This document shows positions 11,601 to 24,929 of a stretch of DNA of 64,000 nucleotides, piece by piece. Source of the stretch: Malurus cyaneus samueli. Taxonomy: Eukaryota > Chordata > Aves > Passeriformes > Maluridae. Made by a program: the position numbers and the translations under genes. The DNA lies in assembly GCA_009741485.1 (NCBI GenBank), contig VKON01000201.1, forward strand, positions 192,891 through 256,890, read 5' to 3'. Position 1 is the stretch's first letter. Every line of letters begins with the position of its first letter. The notes under the pieces were generated by a model. It searched no databases. It was given only the letters and a program-made list of their open reading frames with translations, and was not told the DNA's origin.

Positions 11601-11999
11601 TTGTAGATTTAAATAGACAATTTAGCCGAAAGTCTGTGAGATTCACATCAGAAGTCAGCAAAATCACTTACAGAAGAAGAGTGGCTCTCTTTAGGATAAT
11701 TTGCCTTTACTTAATTTGAAAACTGTTGAGTATATTTTAGCATTTGAGATATTTCTCCTAGAACATGTTATAAACAGGAGTAGTGTAGGTGATCCTTATT
11801 GACTAATTTAAACTTTTATTGTGTGTTAAAATTGGAAGGACCATTTCAATGTTTTCATGTGCAATGTTTAAAAAAATATTTACTTAAAATCTGAAGCCAG
11901 TTTAACATGCAACATTGGCTTTGTTTGACATGGGTAAATAAAAGCAGGGAATATTTAATATGATTGTGTTATATTTGCACACAACACAAAAGGCAGTCA
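8621..11999. other. Intronic sequence up to the first gap
   Basis: AT-rich, mostly unique-looking sequence apart from the 100-base tandem duplication at 9401-9604. No PAM exon is recognised. 8621-11845 is mirrored in arm B. 11846-11999 is not mirrored but is found in the noisy copy just before 41300. Confidence 0.6.
9401..9604. repeat. 100-base tandem duplication, two diverged units
   Basis: Two adjacent units of about 100 bases share the blocks TTTCATTA, CCAGCT, TTCTGCTTTCT, and TATAATCCTGAGCTAAGAA followed by TTCATATTTAG. They differ at scattered substitutions, so the duplication is old. Both units appear in the inverted copy (about 15720-15930) and in the noisy copy (about 38590-38800). 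Confidence 0.9.
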
Positions 12000-12024
12000 N
12001 NNNNNNNNNNNNNNNNNNNNNNNN
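12000..12024. other. Assembly gap, 25 N
   Basis: A run of 25 undetermined bases, probably a placeholder of fixed size because the second gap (24930-24954) has the same length. It lies between arm A and the spacer of the palindrome. Confidence 1.
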
Positions 12025-13487
12025 TTAGAGAAATTCTTTGTCAATGATTTTAGAAGAAGTTCTAGATATATATGTACTGTTCATCCTCTTCCCTGCAGGA
12101 AGCTTCACTTAGAATCTCAGTACCTCAATATTTGCTACAAAGGTCTTTGTAAAGTCTCTTTTGCCCCACCTTGCTAATTTCAATCTTAACTTTTGTTATT
12201 TATATAACTCAGGTTTTTAAGTTTAATTATTGTTAGAAATACTGCACTACATTAATGTCAATGGAAATTGGAAAATGCTTGCTTCCTCTCAGAACATTAG
12301 TATTTAAAGAAATAAAATTAAAAAATTTAAAATGCAACCAGTCATTTTGTGTTTCTCAGTTTTGGAATTTTAGTTGAAAACATCACCATTTTGTCTTTTA
12401 AACACTGATGTAAAACTATCCCCAAACAATCAAACTGATTTCATATTTGAAAAATTTAATCCTTATTATGCAGTAGTGTCTCTTTTAAAAGCAGTACTAT
12501 AGGAGGAGGGAAAAAAACTCCAATGCATTTTGACACTATGGGAATTTTCAGAGCATATAAAAATTTTATTTAAAATTTTCATTTAAACAGAGCAATTTCA
12601 AAATGAACTAAAGATAGTTGGAAAGCTGTAATTGCTCCTAAATAAGGCGACCATCTAAATCAGTATCAGGTGAAGCACAAATGAACTTCTGGCACAAGTA
12701 TCTGATACTGCAGTGCTGTGTTAAGAGTAAAATAATGGATGGATACATTAGTCTAGACCTTTCAGGAATTTTTTACATTGCTTTATAATTCTGTTATTTA
12801 GCCTAATGATGTAAATGTTTTTTGACAACTACAGAGGGATGCTGGAAATTATGTTGCTTCCTCCTTAGTTCCCCCTGAAATGTTTTACCTTAACAGCTCT
12901 CAAGTCTCACTCTTCACTCATGTCTGCCCAGTCTTAATGCTATTTCTTGCAGAAAATGGCAATGTACTAGATGTGATGATTATATACTTATGCTGCTGTT
13001 TCAATCGAGTTATGTATCGGAAATATTCTGCTTATACCATGCAAAAGCAGTTGGGTTAGGCGTTATGCTAAGATGAGGAAGATATCCATGCATAAAATTG
13101 CACTAGTGCACCTTCAAGCGATTCTGAAGCTAGCTTCATTAAGTCATGCGACCTCAAAGCTGTGTCCAGCTTCGTCCAACGCTTGATTCCTTCACTATTC
13201 AGATTATGGATTGCTCAGGTACAAGAAGTACTGTCTATTGCCAATGCCAAGATCAACAGAATTTTCTATATATTAGAAGAGATGCCATCGATGCACAATT
13301 CCGACGTACAGATCACAATTCAAATAATCCACCCGAAAAACCCTTGTACGTTTAATGTTGTGTGCAATAGGGGGGTAAAAGTTGTGTATATCTGTTTTAT
13401 GTTACCCATGTAAAGAAGTTGAGTGGTGTACGTGGCTCAGATGGTGGTGGGTATAGTAATATTGTTTTTGTTGCTGAAGTAGATGTA
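12025..13487. other. Spacer between the inverted arms
   Basis: AT-rich sequence with no recognised exon or element. The short overlapping open frames at 13146-13413 have no recognisable family. It recurs in reverse orientation, noisy, at about 41310-42585 directly after the third copy of block A. That is what one expects if the orientation of a segment between inverted repeats was assigned wrongly in one place. Confidence 0.8.
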
Positions 13488-16400
13488 AATGTCCTTCCAA
13501 TTTTAACACACAATAAAGTTTAAATTAGTCAATAAGGATCACCTACACTACTCCTGTTTATAACATGTTCTAGGAGAAATATCTCAAATGCTAAAATATA
13601 CTCAACAGTTTTCAAATTAAGTAAAGGCAAATTATCCTAAAGAGAGCCACTCTTCTTCTGTAAGTGATTTTGCTGACTTCTGATGTGAATCTCACAGACT
13701 TTCGGCTAAATTGTCTATTTAAATCTACAACCTTGAACTCTTTAATAACATGCATGATAATCTTCCATGGACATTTAGCTTCTATGACTTCCTATACGCT
13801 TAAAATCATGGGCGTTCTTTACTCATAAAAACAAACACTCTGCAAAACCTATTTTCTTTGCACACTGAGTATGCAGATTATAAATTACTGAGCACTCAAA
13901 CTCTATTCAGCTTCTTCATTGCTCTATTTCTAGTATTTCAAAGGAACAGTGTAGCACTCATACATGGTGACTAGAATACTTACAAGCTTGTACTGTAACA
14001 GAGTGCCACTTTTTACAAAACTCCAAACCCCTTGTTACTTGAAAGTCATCTTTTGATTTGTACCAGAATCTCCAGATAGAGTCTCAGAATTAGCTTTCCC
14101 TCATTAATGACAAAAAATAGCCTCAAAGGTGAGCACAACCTCTAAGCAAGGCAATTCCAAAGCTAATGCCCATGGGAAAGTAACTTTGTACAAGTTATAT
14201 TTTAAAAGCAAAGACATGTCAGCACAAAAATGAACCAAAAGTCCTGGTAAAATGAGATAAACTCAATATATCACATTCAATATTGGTATGTAAAACACAA
14301 AATGAGGTCAATTTTTTTCTCATGTACGTCAGGGTGCTTTACACTTGCTGATCTGTTCACTCCATCAATACCAATTCAGTCAAATTCTTTTAAAAAATCT
14401 AGTAAGAAATCTGGAATGAAACACTACATTTACTCAATTTGTGGAAAACCAAATGGAAACACAGATTCCCCAGTGACATTTGCACAACTTTACTTTCCAA
14501 AGAGAAAGGAGACAAACAATTGTTGATCCTGTTCACAGATGGCTGATTTGCTGAAAGGAGATAATAATATATCATAGCCATAAATCTCTGTGAATATGCA
14601 AAGCTAGCATATTTCAAAGACTAGCATAGTCAAGAGAAGCACAATCAAAGAGAAGCACATGGAATCTGACGTTCAAAATAAGGCTACAGCTCCAATGACA
14701 ATGTACAACGCACATTCTTATGAGGAAATGGATATTTTCAAGCCAGCTTGGTGGCCAAAACTAATTCTTCTTCCCAACCAAAAAAAACAAGGTGTAAAAC
14801 AATACTAAGAACCCTACATCCCACTCAGAAAAGCAGGTACATCTAGGTTTTTCTGTGTAATGTGGGTAACATAATTCTTGCAGGGAATGATAGCAGGAAG
14901 AAATTCTGTGAGAAACTGGGGGTTAAAAGAAGGAGATTGCAGTATTGTTCACTGTGGAAGAAAACAGAGAACACAAGAAGGAGAATGAGAAAAAAAGCCA
15001 AAGCTGAACAAAGACCCAAGAATCTCCCGTAAGTCTACTCCAAAAACACTGACAAGAAATTGTAAATTGCCTCAGATAAGGCAATAGTTGCACATATAGA
15101 AATGACAGAATGTGAATACCCTCTATAAAGAACAGCAAAAAGACATTATCACTGGTAACTTAAAAATATTTTGATTCTTGGGGATAAGAATTATATTCTT
15201 ACATGTATCAGAAAAGACTAAGATAATAGTATGGCAGATCAGAAACAAAACTAATCTTTGTTATCTGAAGGGAAGGAAAAACAAATTCTAGGGTTTAGAA
15301 AAAAGCATACATTTTTAAAAATGCAGACTCAAAGGTGCTTACATAGAAGAATAAATCAAGAACAGGGTGACAACTGCATTGCATAGCCCTACAGCCCAAA
15401 GTTGACTGGGCTCCTTTACAGACCTAAAGACGGCTAGATTTGCTTTAATTTGAATCTGAACTCTAAACACTTATGAATACGTAAAGAGGCAGGTAAATTT
15501 CTGACGTTTTACTTGTTACATAGCTGTATCCACTATCAGCTATAATTCCAAACGAATTTTTGTTTTTGTATTATATAAAGCAAGGAAGTAAAACAGAGAA
15601 ATTATATATTTTCTAAGGTCGCTCTTCAAGATTTCTTTGTACAATGTATGTTTGGTTCTCCAACTAATTTTTTAGTATGCTTACTTTAGAAAGGTATCAC
15701 GTAAGTTTTGTTTTGTTATCTGAGCATAAAGTGCATCTCTAAATATGATTCTTAGCTCAGGATTATAAGTAAGAAGGGATAGAAAGCAACTAATGTAATA
15801 GCTGGCTAATGAAAGAGTTGAACAAAGTGAATAGCTAATATGAATTCTTAGCTCAGGATTATAGGTGAGAAGGAACAGAAAGCAGAATTAATTTAACAGC
15901 TGGTTAATGAAAAAGTTGAAATGAGAGTGATAGATTTTAACTACAGCATTTTTTCCCCCCAAAATTGATAGGAATCGAATTGGGTGCTAATACATAAATA
16001 ATTACTACATCAAGTCAAGTATTTTCTATTTGCAATTACTTATAAATCAGAATAGTAATTCTGAACAATGCTTTGGAACCTTTGATGTACTACTGAAAGC
16101 ACAAAAAGTTAACTGAGCACATTTCATCATTTATCCTCTATTCTGAGTTGTAAAACTACGTTTGCCCAAACAAAATTCAATGACTTTGAATTCTTACACT
16201 TTGATTAGCTATGGTTATCAACAGACATCTCGTTACAAGAAAAATCCCTTCAAGTTATACCTGAAATTTAAAAATTCTTGTGAAAGCAGTTGAAAATTAT
16301 GCACTTGATATCTTTGAACACTACTATCAAGGTTTAGGACATTTTATTAGATTTAAATTATATTTTTCTCTACTGAAATTTTCACAGGTAGATGACATTG

Positions 16401-16689
16401 AAAACATTTTTTTCTCACAACTGGCAGAAAAGGTAGACTATTCTTTACTTTAAAAATAAGATCATAGACTACCAAGTAAAAGACACTGAAAAATGGAGGG
16501 CATTGAGTCACACCCTGTAATTGCTGAAACAGTACACGATATTAGTATCGTCTCCTACATTATAATCCTATCAGTCCCCATTTCTTAAACTTTCATAATT
16601 TTGCAGGCTTACATCTATGGCATTTCTTAATCCTGCACAGATATACTGATGCCTGATGATTTTTGCTTCCTTTTTACGCTTTCTGTACC

Positions 16690-17170
16690 CTCTATGCATT
16701 CCCCTGACCCCTTAGCCCACATGCTTGTAATTCCTGAGCGCTGATATTCCCAGCTTAGTTTAGGAGTTCTGCGGGGCAGAGAGACCAAACATCTGAGGAA
16801 GGAGTAGCGTGCCCTGTGCTATCTTAAACAGCTCCAGCCTTGGTGAAGCCTTCTCTCTGAAAACATCTTGTATACTGGCCTGTGCTATCTTAAACCCGAG
16901 GCTCAGCCTTGGGTGAAGCCTTCCTCTGGAACATTTTGTAAACTGGGCTCTGGCCTCATCTGGGGGGGATTCATTAGAATAGGGGACATTACTGCATTTG
17001 TAAAGTTTCTTACTGGGGAATCCTAGCATGAATGCAAATTCCTGAAACCTATAAAACTTTTACCCGTGCTGTACACGGTATTGCATTCTGCCATCAAGTT
17101 TGCACCTGATCCATTAAATACGAGGTAAAACCCTTTTATCCCCTTCCTTAATCTGTCTGTGTCATTATTA
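16690..17170 (+). mobile_element. Inverted copy of the solo LTR at 8130-8620
   Basis: In this orientation the element reads forwards and ends near 17165 in a U5-like segment. One unit of the 74-base internal duplication is eroded by small deletions relative to arm A (16820-16930). It has no internal retroviral genes. Confidence 0.6.
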
Positions 17171-18339
17171 AAACTGGCCTTTCAAGGCAACATACTATAC
17201 AAAAAATAAGGAAGTCTACTGCAGAGAGTGTACTGGGGTTATAAAATTCTGTGTTAATTTCAAGTGATAATTTCTTTCACTGAAGTTTCTCTAAGTGTGC
17301 AAGTGGGTTTTTTTGGTAGAAGCTTGACTACAAGTCATTAACAAAAATTTCCAAACACATTCTCAACTAATGTGCAATGAGGTACTGATTTGATGTTGTT
17401 TCTTTTTTTAATAAAGATAAACTACATGCTCATATATTATACTTAACAATGTATTATACTTAACATATATTATACTTAAAATGAACAATGAGAACTCTCG
17501 TTGTCCCCATGCAATAGTGATGAACAGACTGTCAATGAATTTGCTCTCTTTAGAACGTCTGCAACTTTATTTATTCAGGATTTTAGCAAAGAACTCCATG
17601 GTTGTAAGGGTCCATCTGACCATCTCATGGCTTGTAAGTGTCCATCAATTTTTTCAAAATCAGTTGTGCATATTTGCATATATGCTCCATTGAAACAGTG
17701 CTGATATATTCAGTTTATTGCTTCCTCCTCCTGCTCCTCCTCTCCAATATTGCCATTAAGCTATATCATATCTTCATGTCGTGGTGGAAACCACACCTGC
17801 AGATTCAGATAGCAATGCTTGAATTTCTAGACAGGTATTGCCCAAACCTTGCCAGCACTGAAGAGAGGCTTCATGGCACTAGGAAGCTATGCACCTGATA
17901 ACTTCTCCGTCCAAAATCAAGTACAGTCTGTGGATCATTACATATCACTATGTTTGTTGTATATTCCTACTCCTTAATCTTATTCAGCTTTCTCTTCTTT
18001 TAAGTCTGACATACTAATTATCACTTAGCCCATGAAGATCTTCACATTCTTATTTGAATCCTACAGCAGTAATATATCACAGATGAGTTCCACGGGAATG
18101 ACAACCCACAGGTTTTTTGCTCTAGATGACCACAGAGGCCCTAACCCAAAAACTCTACACAGGATGTGATTTGCAGACAAAAAGCGCATGCACCTCAAAG
18201 GTGTCTACAAGCATTTAGAGAACAAAGCAGTTAGTAAATATAAAATAATAGTCCCAAAATCACAGATCACCAGTATGTCATGTGCATTAATGACATTCAA
18301 ATTCCCTAAAGCCCAGTCCTAATACGATCTGATGAACAT

Positions 18340-19770
18340 AGGTATGACATCAGTGTGTCCAGTTGGAGGATGGCAACCAGTGGTGTAGCTCAGGAATCAA
18401 TATTGGCTCCAGCCCTGTTCAGCATCTTATCAAATCAGATGATGGAAGTGTGACCTCAAGTTTGGACATATCCAATGGAAAGCGCTGACAGAAGGCAGTT
18501 GTCGTGGGCCTTGACAGGCTGAGAGAAGGCTGACGGAACCTTCATAAAGAACAAGGGTATTGTGCCAAGTTCTGCATGTGGGAGCACATCCTCAAGAAAC
18601 AGCAAAAGGACCTGGGATATCCTTATGGACAGCGGCTGAACACAAGCCAGACTCTGTGCCCTGTCTGAAAGAAGGCAAATGTGCTCTGAGCATCAGCCAA
18701 AGCAGGACCAGCAGGTCAGTAAAGAAGAAGTCTTCCCCTCTACTCAGCACTGGTAAGACCACACCTGGACTGCTGGGTTGAGTGCTGGGCTCCCCACAGT
18801 GAAAAGATATGGGAGAGTGTCCAGCTAAGGGCCACAAGTATTATGAAGGGACTGAAGTATCTCCCCTGTGAGGAAATGTTGAAAGAACAGGGACAGTTGT
18901 CAGAGACTGGAATAATTCATGCCTCAAACACTGACATCTAAGGAGCTACAACCAAAAAGAAGCTTCCCTGAAAGATACTGATCGGACTTTGCAGACTGCC
19001 GAGGAAACCTATTATTCAGTCATCTCTAGGTGAGGAAAAGAATGCATCCACTACAAAAGCAGCAGAGATTCCTTCCTGGCTAAATTTGGGGTGGGAGAGG
19101 CCACAGCTCCATATTGTCCCCCCCACTTCCCCTAAAATAGGGAGCAGGGAGAGGAAGTTCACACAGACTGGCCCCGCTGTGAAAACCCCCAACCCCATGG
19201 GCCACACATCAACGGCTTAGTGAGAGGCAGTTGAGAGGAAGGTGTCGAATCCATCACGACCCCTAGAATGCTCCCTGAGGGCTTGTCTACACCACAGGAT
19301 GCTCAATGGATCCCAGTCTGCTGTCAGGGGACGTCCCCTCCACTTGGGGGAGAGATTCTGCTATCAAATAAAAACCCATACTATTGACTGGCATATAGGT
19401 CTGTCTTCACCTTAATTTGGCAGAGGATTTCTAAGAATTTTTAATAATTGGATCATAACAAACCGTCGGTCAGCCTTGAAGAAGAGAAGGATCTGGAGGG
19501 AGGTATAAAGACAGGTCTCTTTCAGTGGTGTCCAGTGACAGACCTAGAGTGACAGGAACAGATGTGAAAGACCAGGAGGGGTTTTTAGCTGAAATCAGCA
19601 AACTGTTTTAACACCTCGGTGGGCATAGGTTGCCTGTGGTTTTCTGCCCTTGAAGACACCTGGACAGTGCACCTGGGCAACAGGCTGGTCCTCCTTGGGC
19701 AGGGAAGGCAGATTCGACTTCCAGGGGTTTGGAACCAGCTCAAACCATTACTGTGATTCTATAAACACTC
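18340..19770 (+). mobile_element. Inverted copy of the CR1 with nested LTR
   Basis: Same CR1 as at 5430-6900, here reading forward. Reverse-transcriptase remnant coding sequence lies at about 18500-18930, the LTR insertion follows at about 18950-19450, and the CR1 tail ends at about 19765 in TGATTCTATA. Several indels break the reading frame relative to the other copy. Confidence 0.85.
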
Positions 19771-20262
19771 AATGACATGAATAACCATACTGCCATGCAT
19801 GACAAGCCAAGACAAAATAATACAAAAGAAGACAAGCTCCACAATTACATTTTTTTCAAGTACTAATATTGTGACTGACTGGCCAGTGAATATAATGGGT
19901 TCACAATCCATTTCAGTAAAACGACAGGTTAAGGATGTACACGGCTATTTGTTCCAACTTTATTAAAGAAAATACTGAATTATATATGGAAAACCAAGTT
20001 TCTCCTTTGAAATCAAAATTATTAATCAGCTTCCTGATTACTTTAAGCCATTTGCTCTATATTTCTGAAGGAAAAAAAAAGTGCTCACCTTTCAAATATT
20101 CATAGAGCTAGATCAAGTTCATAAAGTCAGTGTACAAGCTGTATTAGAAATATGCCCACTGATCTTTGCAAATGACACTAAAAGAAAAATTATTTTCTAC
20201 AAGTATATATTTTTGATGGTGTAGCTGATACAACTTACAGAACGAATTTCCAAAATGCATAC

Positions 20263-20346
20263 CTCTAAATGCACTAATATCTCCATAGTGTACCTGGAGA
20301 ACAAAGTACCTGCTACCTGTTTCTCCTCCAACTCTGAATCCAACAC
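20263..20346 (-). CDS. PAM: PAM exon, PHM domain (VGFRVGGE...AFR), intact copy
   Basis: An 84-base exon on the minus strand, preceded by an AG acceptor (complement at 20347-20348) and followed by a GT donor (complement at 20261-20262). It begins with GT completing the glycine codon of RLPKG and encodes VGFRVGGETGSRYFVLQVHY followed by GDISAFR, closely matching vertebrate PAM. The histidine of LQVHYGD corresponds to His172, which with His107 and His108 binds the CuH (CuA) copper in rat PHM. It is the undamaged version of the exon at 4889-4967. Its minus orientation comes from the inverted block B, whereas the gene otherwise reads on the plus strand. Confidence 0.93.
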
Positions 20347-22026
20347 CTAAGGCAAAAAAGAAAAGTATTGTTTTCAGGAACAAAATGTAAGATGATTCAC
20401 CATCACTGATCATATCAAAAAATACAAATCACTTTAATGGCTAAGAGAGAAGGGGCAGAAAATTTCAGTGGTAGAGACTCCACTGAAGAAAAACTTTGTT
20501 CTGAAACCCAGGAATAACCACCAGACGATGATCCCAACAGACTGAAGAAGCTAGTGACCCCTGTAACCTTTACATTACTAGATGACAGATATCTGCTTTA
20601 CGCAGAGACTCTCTCATCAAAAAAACACTAATACAGAATGTTCAAAAAAAATTAAACAATAGAAGTTTTGTTGTCCATGAGAATTTGGCAGATGCTTTTA
20701 TTTCTCATTACAACCTTTGTCATGATACAATCTGATTACAGCTTACTTACTAAGAGAAATTGAGAATGACAAGAGAAAAAGGTCTGCAAGTAAAATATTT
20801 TTAGGTTTAAATTATATTCTATTGCAGAGAATATCCTGAGGAGAATTATGCAGCCAGGTTACTTGATGAGAGAAGGAAGTACAGGCACAAAACATCATAG
20901 AGAATTTTGAAATTGCAAATTATCACCAATAGGGATTTCTCTAAACCAAGTCTAGAATGAATACTCTTCAAAAGAGGGAAAGCAATTTCTTTGCATTTGA
21001 CAAGAGAATCCCACAGTAATAGACAAAACCAACTTATTAAGGGATATGCACTCACTCTGTGCACAAATGAGACATCATTATACTCCCTACAAACCTGGTA
21101 TTTTTGCACAGCTTACCAGCTAGAAAAGTTTTACTAGATGGGGATTAACAACAAAGCTTCCGCAGAATCCTCCAAGTAACTATTTTTTAAGCTGACATTC
21201 TGATAACCAAATCAAGTAACATTTATTTTGATACGTGTGCAAACAGATTATTAAAATAAACATTTTCATGATAATCTAATTTGTGCTGCTCTCCTGGCTG
21301 TGAAAACAGCGACAACACAAACATGAAACAAAAATACTTAGATATCAAGAATATTTTCAGATCCTGAAGCTATCCAGATGGTGGGTATTTCTCAAGACCC
21401 ATATCATCCATTAAATTATTAAAGGCACCTTTCCCTGTTTTCCAGACATAATCACTCCAAAGTGGCTAACAACCATTTTGATTTAATTCAGCGAGTTGTC
21501 ATATCCATGCAAAAAAATGGTATGCAAGCATACTTCTCCAACTGGCATCAAAGCAGTAAAAAATTGTGAAACATATTGTCCAACTGTATTACTTTTAACA
21601 GAAAAAAATCCATTGTATACGATCCGATTCTTTTTGCTTTCAATAGAAATCAAAAATTTTAATTGCTAGTTGTGTGTGCTGAAGTTATAAATTAGTACCT
21701 TCTACACTATATACGAGGAATAACAAGATAATCGGGATAGTATGAAATAAGTATTATATAGATATTGGAATCTCTCTCAGCCTTTTACTGCCTACAGAAC
21801 CACAATAGGCAAACCAGACATGAAAAAACCAATTAGTGATTAGTACTGTATTTATCATATAGTTATAGTACCCGAACACATTTCTAAGCCAATGATGTTG
21901 ACTGTTTATTATAGTTTCCTATAAATCAGACAAGATGAAATTTATAGTATGTTCCCAGATATGATCAGTGCTACTTCACTCTTTTTTTCCCTGCCCAAAC
22001 ATAAGGACTCCATAAAAAGGAAATAC

Positions 22027-22105
22027 CTTTGGCAGCTGGTGGGTGGAGATTTCCTTGCCAAGCATACAAAATTATTAGATTTCTTTGCCTGTTCCTATCA
22101 CAATC
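22027..22105 (-). pseudogene. PAM: PAM exon (DCDEGTC...RLPKG), degraded inverted copy
   Basis: This is the inverted counterpart of the exon at 3157-3242. It is about seven bases shorter and has several substitutions and indels, so the frame is lost. The donor and acceptor contexts are still visible. The damage is of the same kind as in the surrounding outer part of arm B and most likely reflects poor sequence quality. Confidence 0.8.
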
Positions 22106-22575
22106 CTAACAATATGAGGAAAGAAAATGGAATATTTATTTCTAAAATTCTGAAATCAGGAAACGCAGTTCAATTGACAGTGCAAACACCACTAATTTTA
22201 AAGAGCTTTTGATGTATGTTGATTTACACACAGTTATTTCTAATTAATTGCTTTTAAGAACTGGTAGATGTCGATCTTCTTAATTTCCTTCCTTTGCACT
22301 TTAAACCTGTGAACTTCTGATGGACCAGTCAGCCAACTAACCAATTAGCTAGTAGATGGAAACATGGAAGGAACTATTTATGGTAATGACTGTATGAAAT
22401 TTCTAGTATTATAACCAAGAGATACCAAAGTAACCAGTGGATGCCACATTTATAAAAGGGACAGGACCTCATCGCATAAAGCAGGAAAAACCAAAAAATC
22501 AAAGCTTTACATAGTAAATTGTTTTTTTAAAAATTCATTTAAAATATCATTTGTAAAAAAAAGTGACGCAAGCTG

Positions 22576-24929
22576 TTTTCTTGAATATTTTCCTACCATT
22601 CCCCTTACTTTTTCCAAATAGCTTAGACTTTTTGATGCTTTTGGATTCTTAATTTGTTCATTTGGAAGAAACGTTTATTATCTGTGATTGAAAACTAGTG
22701 CGTGTTCTGGAATGATACTTTTTCAGTAGAACATTTGTAGGTAGTCTTGATGAAAAAGCTACTGTTCTAATTTTTCTTTCCTGTGCACAATGAAGACTTC
22801 CCATTTTTTTGTTAGTATTTGAAGAGCTACAACTATGGTATATTGATTCAGATTTTTAAATCCAAAAGGATTTATTGGGATGTGCAGAGCTGGAGCAACT
22901 AAGAATTTGAAGATGCTGTGATTATGAGCATTATGACAGCCCACCCAGTGAAACTGTGTTAGCAGCTACCTTACTTGAATAATTACATTAACATATACAA
23001 ATTTACATATCTACATTCCGAACATACTGAAAATAAATTCTAGCAAGTTCTACTATCAGTGATTGTGAAAAGCAAACTGATTATTATCCCTTAATAACGA
23101 GATGTAATGTAACTGAAAATAGCTAATGTGTGAAAAACTAAACTGATACTTTTTAACCTGCTGGATTTCTCTGGCCCACTCTGGATGTTATCCTTTATTC
23201 TGTTCAAATGCACTACTTTTTCAGTTTGGAATCTGGCTATTGATGGGAGGAAAAACTCTGGGAAGTTACCACTTGTCACCATATCCATATCTACTCTGCT
23301 CTCTTTCTTACCTGAAACATAAACTGTTGGAGGACATTTTATAAGAATGTTCTGTTTACTTGCTTTGGAGTTAAAACCAAAGTACAGCTATCATTGGCCT
23401 AAGTACAAGAAAAAGAAATTTTCTTAAAAATAAGCAAAGATGGATCACCAGCTCTAACTGAGTAACTGTCAAGACAATTGGGTCTTTAAAACATCAGACA
23501 TATCAGCTAATTAGCTGATCATGATACAGTACACTGAAAAATGAATTACCTGTTTTTTCAGCCTTTGGACCTTTTAACCAACTAGGAACACAGGAATAAA
23601 ATTCTTAAATAGCATCTCCTTACTGGGAGAAATTAATTTACTAAAACTAAAGTCTTAATAGAATTAACAAATATAATGAATGGCAAATGTAGATGAAGAA
23701 GAGCTAAAACAATTTATGGCACTTTAGAGAGGAGAGAAGGAATTAGAAAATGGGTAAGGCATTTTTTGTAAAATACTAAGATCAAAATAAATCAAAGAAA
23801 TACTCATCTTTGTTGTGTTTCTACAGCATTGATTGCCTTTACTGATGTAATCACAGGGAAATAAGATACAAGCTTAAACATAACTATTCTTTCATAATTT
23901 GTTCAATCAATCAAATAATTAATTTGTCCATCTACATATCCGCAAGCCTCTGACGAATTCTTCCACAATAAGCAATAAAAATTGATCAGGTGGTGAAATT
24001 ATACAATCAATTTGTGGAATGATGACTCACTTTTCTCGCCTGGTGGTATGACTGTGTTCACAGACATCATAAGATACATTCGCAATCAAAGGCTGCCTGC
24101 AAACAACCCAAGTTGGTAAAGAATTCCTCTGTAAAACACAAGTGCAAGTGACATGATATGCAACACCACTTGACACTGCTGATTTCTGCACTTTGTTCCA
24201 TCTACACTGTTCCATCTGCAACAGTTATACTGAGAAAGAAGTCTGCTTCAGCAGCGTTGCCCCCCCCCCACCCTTTTTTCTACATTTTTCCAAAGTATTT
24301 CCTGCAAAATATTGAAAGAGGACAAAACTATCATCTGCATAATTACTGCGCGCATTGTAGATTTCTACACACTAAGCTCTAAACTGGATTAACTCAGTAC
24401 TCATAGCACTGCTGTGCCAAGTTTCTTATCAGAAATGAAAATTTTTGCCAACAGATGACACAACTTCAAAATTCTTAATACTGTGAAATATGTATAATTT
24501 TTATTTCACATGTTTTCAAAGGAATCCATGCTTTCTGTTCCAAAGATAAAAAATAGGTAAGCATTTTCATAGATACTCACTTTTGATGTGTCAGATGTAA
24601 AGTTACACCAGAACAGTCCTTGTGTTTATCTGTACAAATTGTGAAACAGTTTTATTATAACAACTGAATCCCTGTAAATTACTAAATATTAGTAAGATGT
24701 TTCTGCTGTGTAAAAAATACCAGAACAAGTTTTAATCATACTGTGTGCAGTAAAACTGTTATACTCTGGAAATACTATTCATATTTGCACAAATCTGCAC
24801 ATCTCATATTGCATTTGTAGCAATCCTAATCCCAGAGAAAAGCTTTTGTGGATGAAAACATTGTACTAGAAAATGGAGATCTTTATGAACTAGCACCTGG
24901 GAAATGAAACTGTATCAGGTTTACACTAG
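22576..24929. other. Block C: PAM intron with one exon
   Basis: At about 22575 similarity to block A stops and new AT-rich sequence begins. It recurs partly at 42590-43730 (direct, noisy, matching 22590-23550), at about 43750-45570 (reversed, noisy, matching 24929 down to 23563 plus adjoining D sequence), and at 46741-48240 (direct). Apart from the exon at 24031-24096 and a C-run at about 24260-24269, nothing is recognised. Confidence 0.75.
24031..24096 (-). CDS. PAM: PAM exon, PHM domain (QPLIAGMYLMMSVNTVIPPGEK)
   Basis: Read on the minus strand, a TTTGCAG acceptor (complement at 24097-24103) is followed by codons for QPLIA, then after a two-base loss the MYLMMSVNTVIPPGE segment, ending at a GTGAG donor (complement at 24026-24030). 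This matches the PHM segment QPLIAGMYLMMSV...VIPPGEK just before the VVDADIS exon at 49528. About 66 bases are seen where an intact exon would have 68. The plus-strand noisy copy near 44946-45020 shows the missing glycine codon region. Being on the minus strand, it cannot be spliced to the other exons as assembled; I infer a flipped segment. Confidence 0.82.

Larger units (their letters stand above)
2690..11845 (+). repeat. Arm A of a 9.1 kb inverted duplication
   Basis: This stretch reappears as its reverse complement at about 13488-22575. Anchors I matched by eye: the motif around 2690-2780 against 22490-22570, the CR1 at 5430-6900 against 18340-19770, the LTR at 8130-8620 against 16690-17170, the tandem duplication at 9401-9604 against about 15720-15930, and 11758-11845 against 13488-13575. 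Close to the centre the arms look identical over long stretches (10193-11029 and 14302-15138 encode the same chance peptides). Towards the outer end small indels accumulate. The same block occurs a third time in direct orientation at 29280-41300. An assembly artefact is the likelier cause. Confidence 0.9.
13488..22575 (-). repeat. Arm B of the inverted duplication
   Basis: Reverse complement of 2690-11845, including the LTR, the CR1 with its nested LTR, and two PAM exons. The part near 13488-15600 is practically identical to arm A. The part beyond about 18000 shows many single-base indels relative to arm A, with either copy holding the better version (arm B keeps the intact VGFRVGGE exon, arm A keeps the intact DCDEGTC exon). 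Both copies clearly come from the same locus. Confidence 0.9.

Noticed and set aside
13146..13413. Two overlapping open frames in the palindrome spacer
   Set aside because: Short, in AT-rich DNA, no recognisable domain, and not kept in the reversed copy at about 41320-41600.
24140..24221. Upstream extension of the minus-strand PAM exon frame to a methionine at 24221
   Set aside because: The acceptor TTTGCAG directly before GCAGCC marks the exon start; upstream codons do not match the PAM sequence that should precede QPLIAG, and that preceding short exon was not found.
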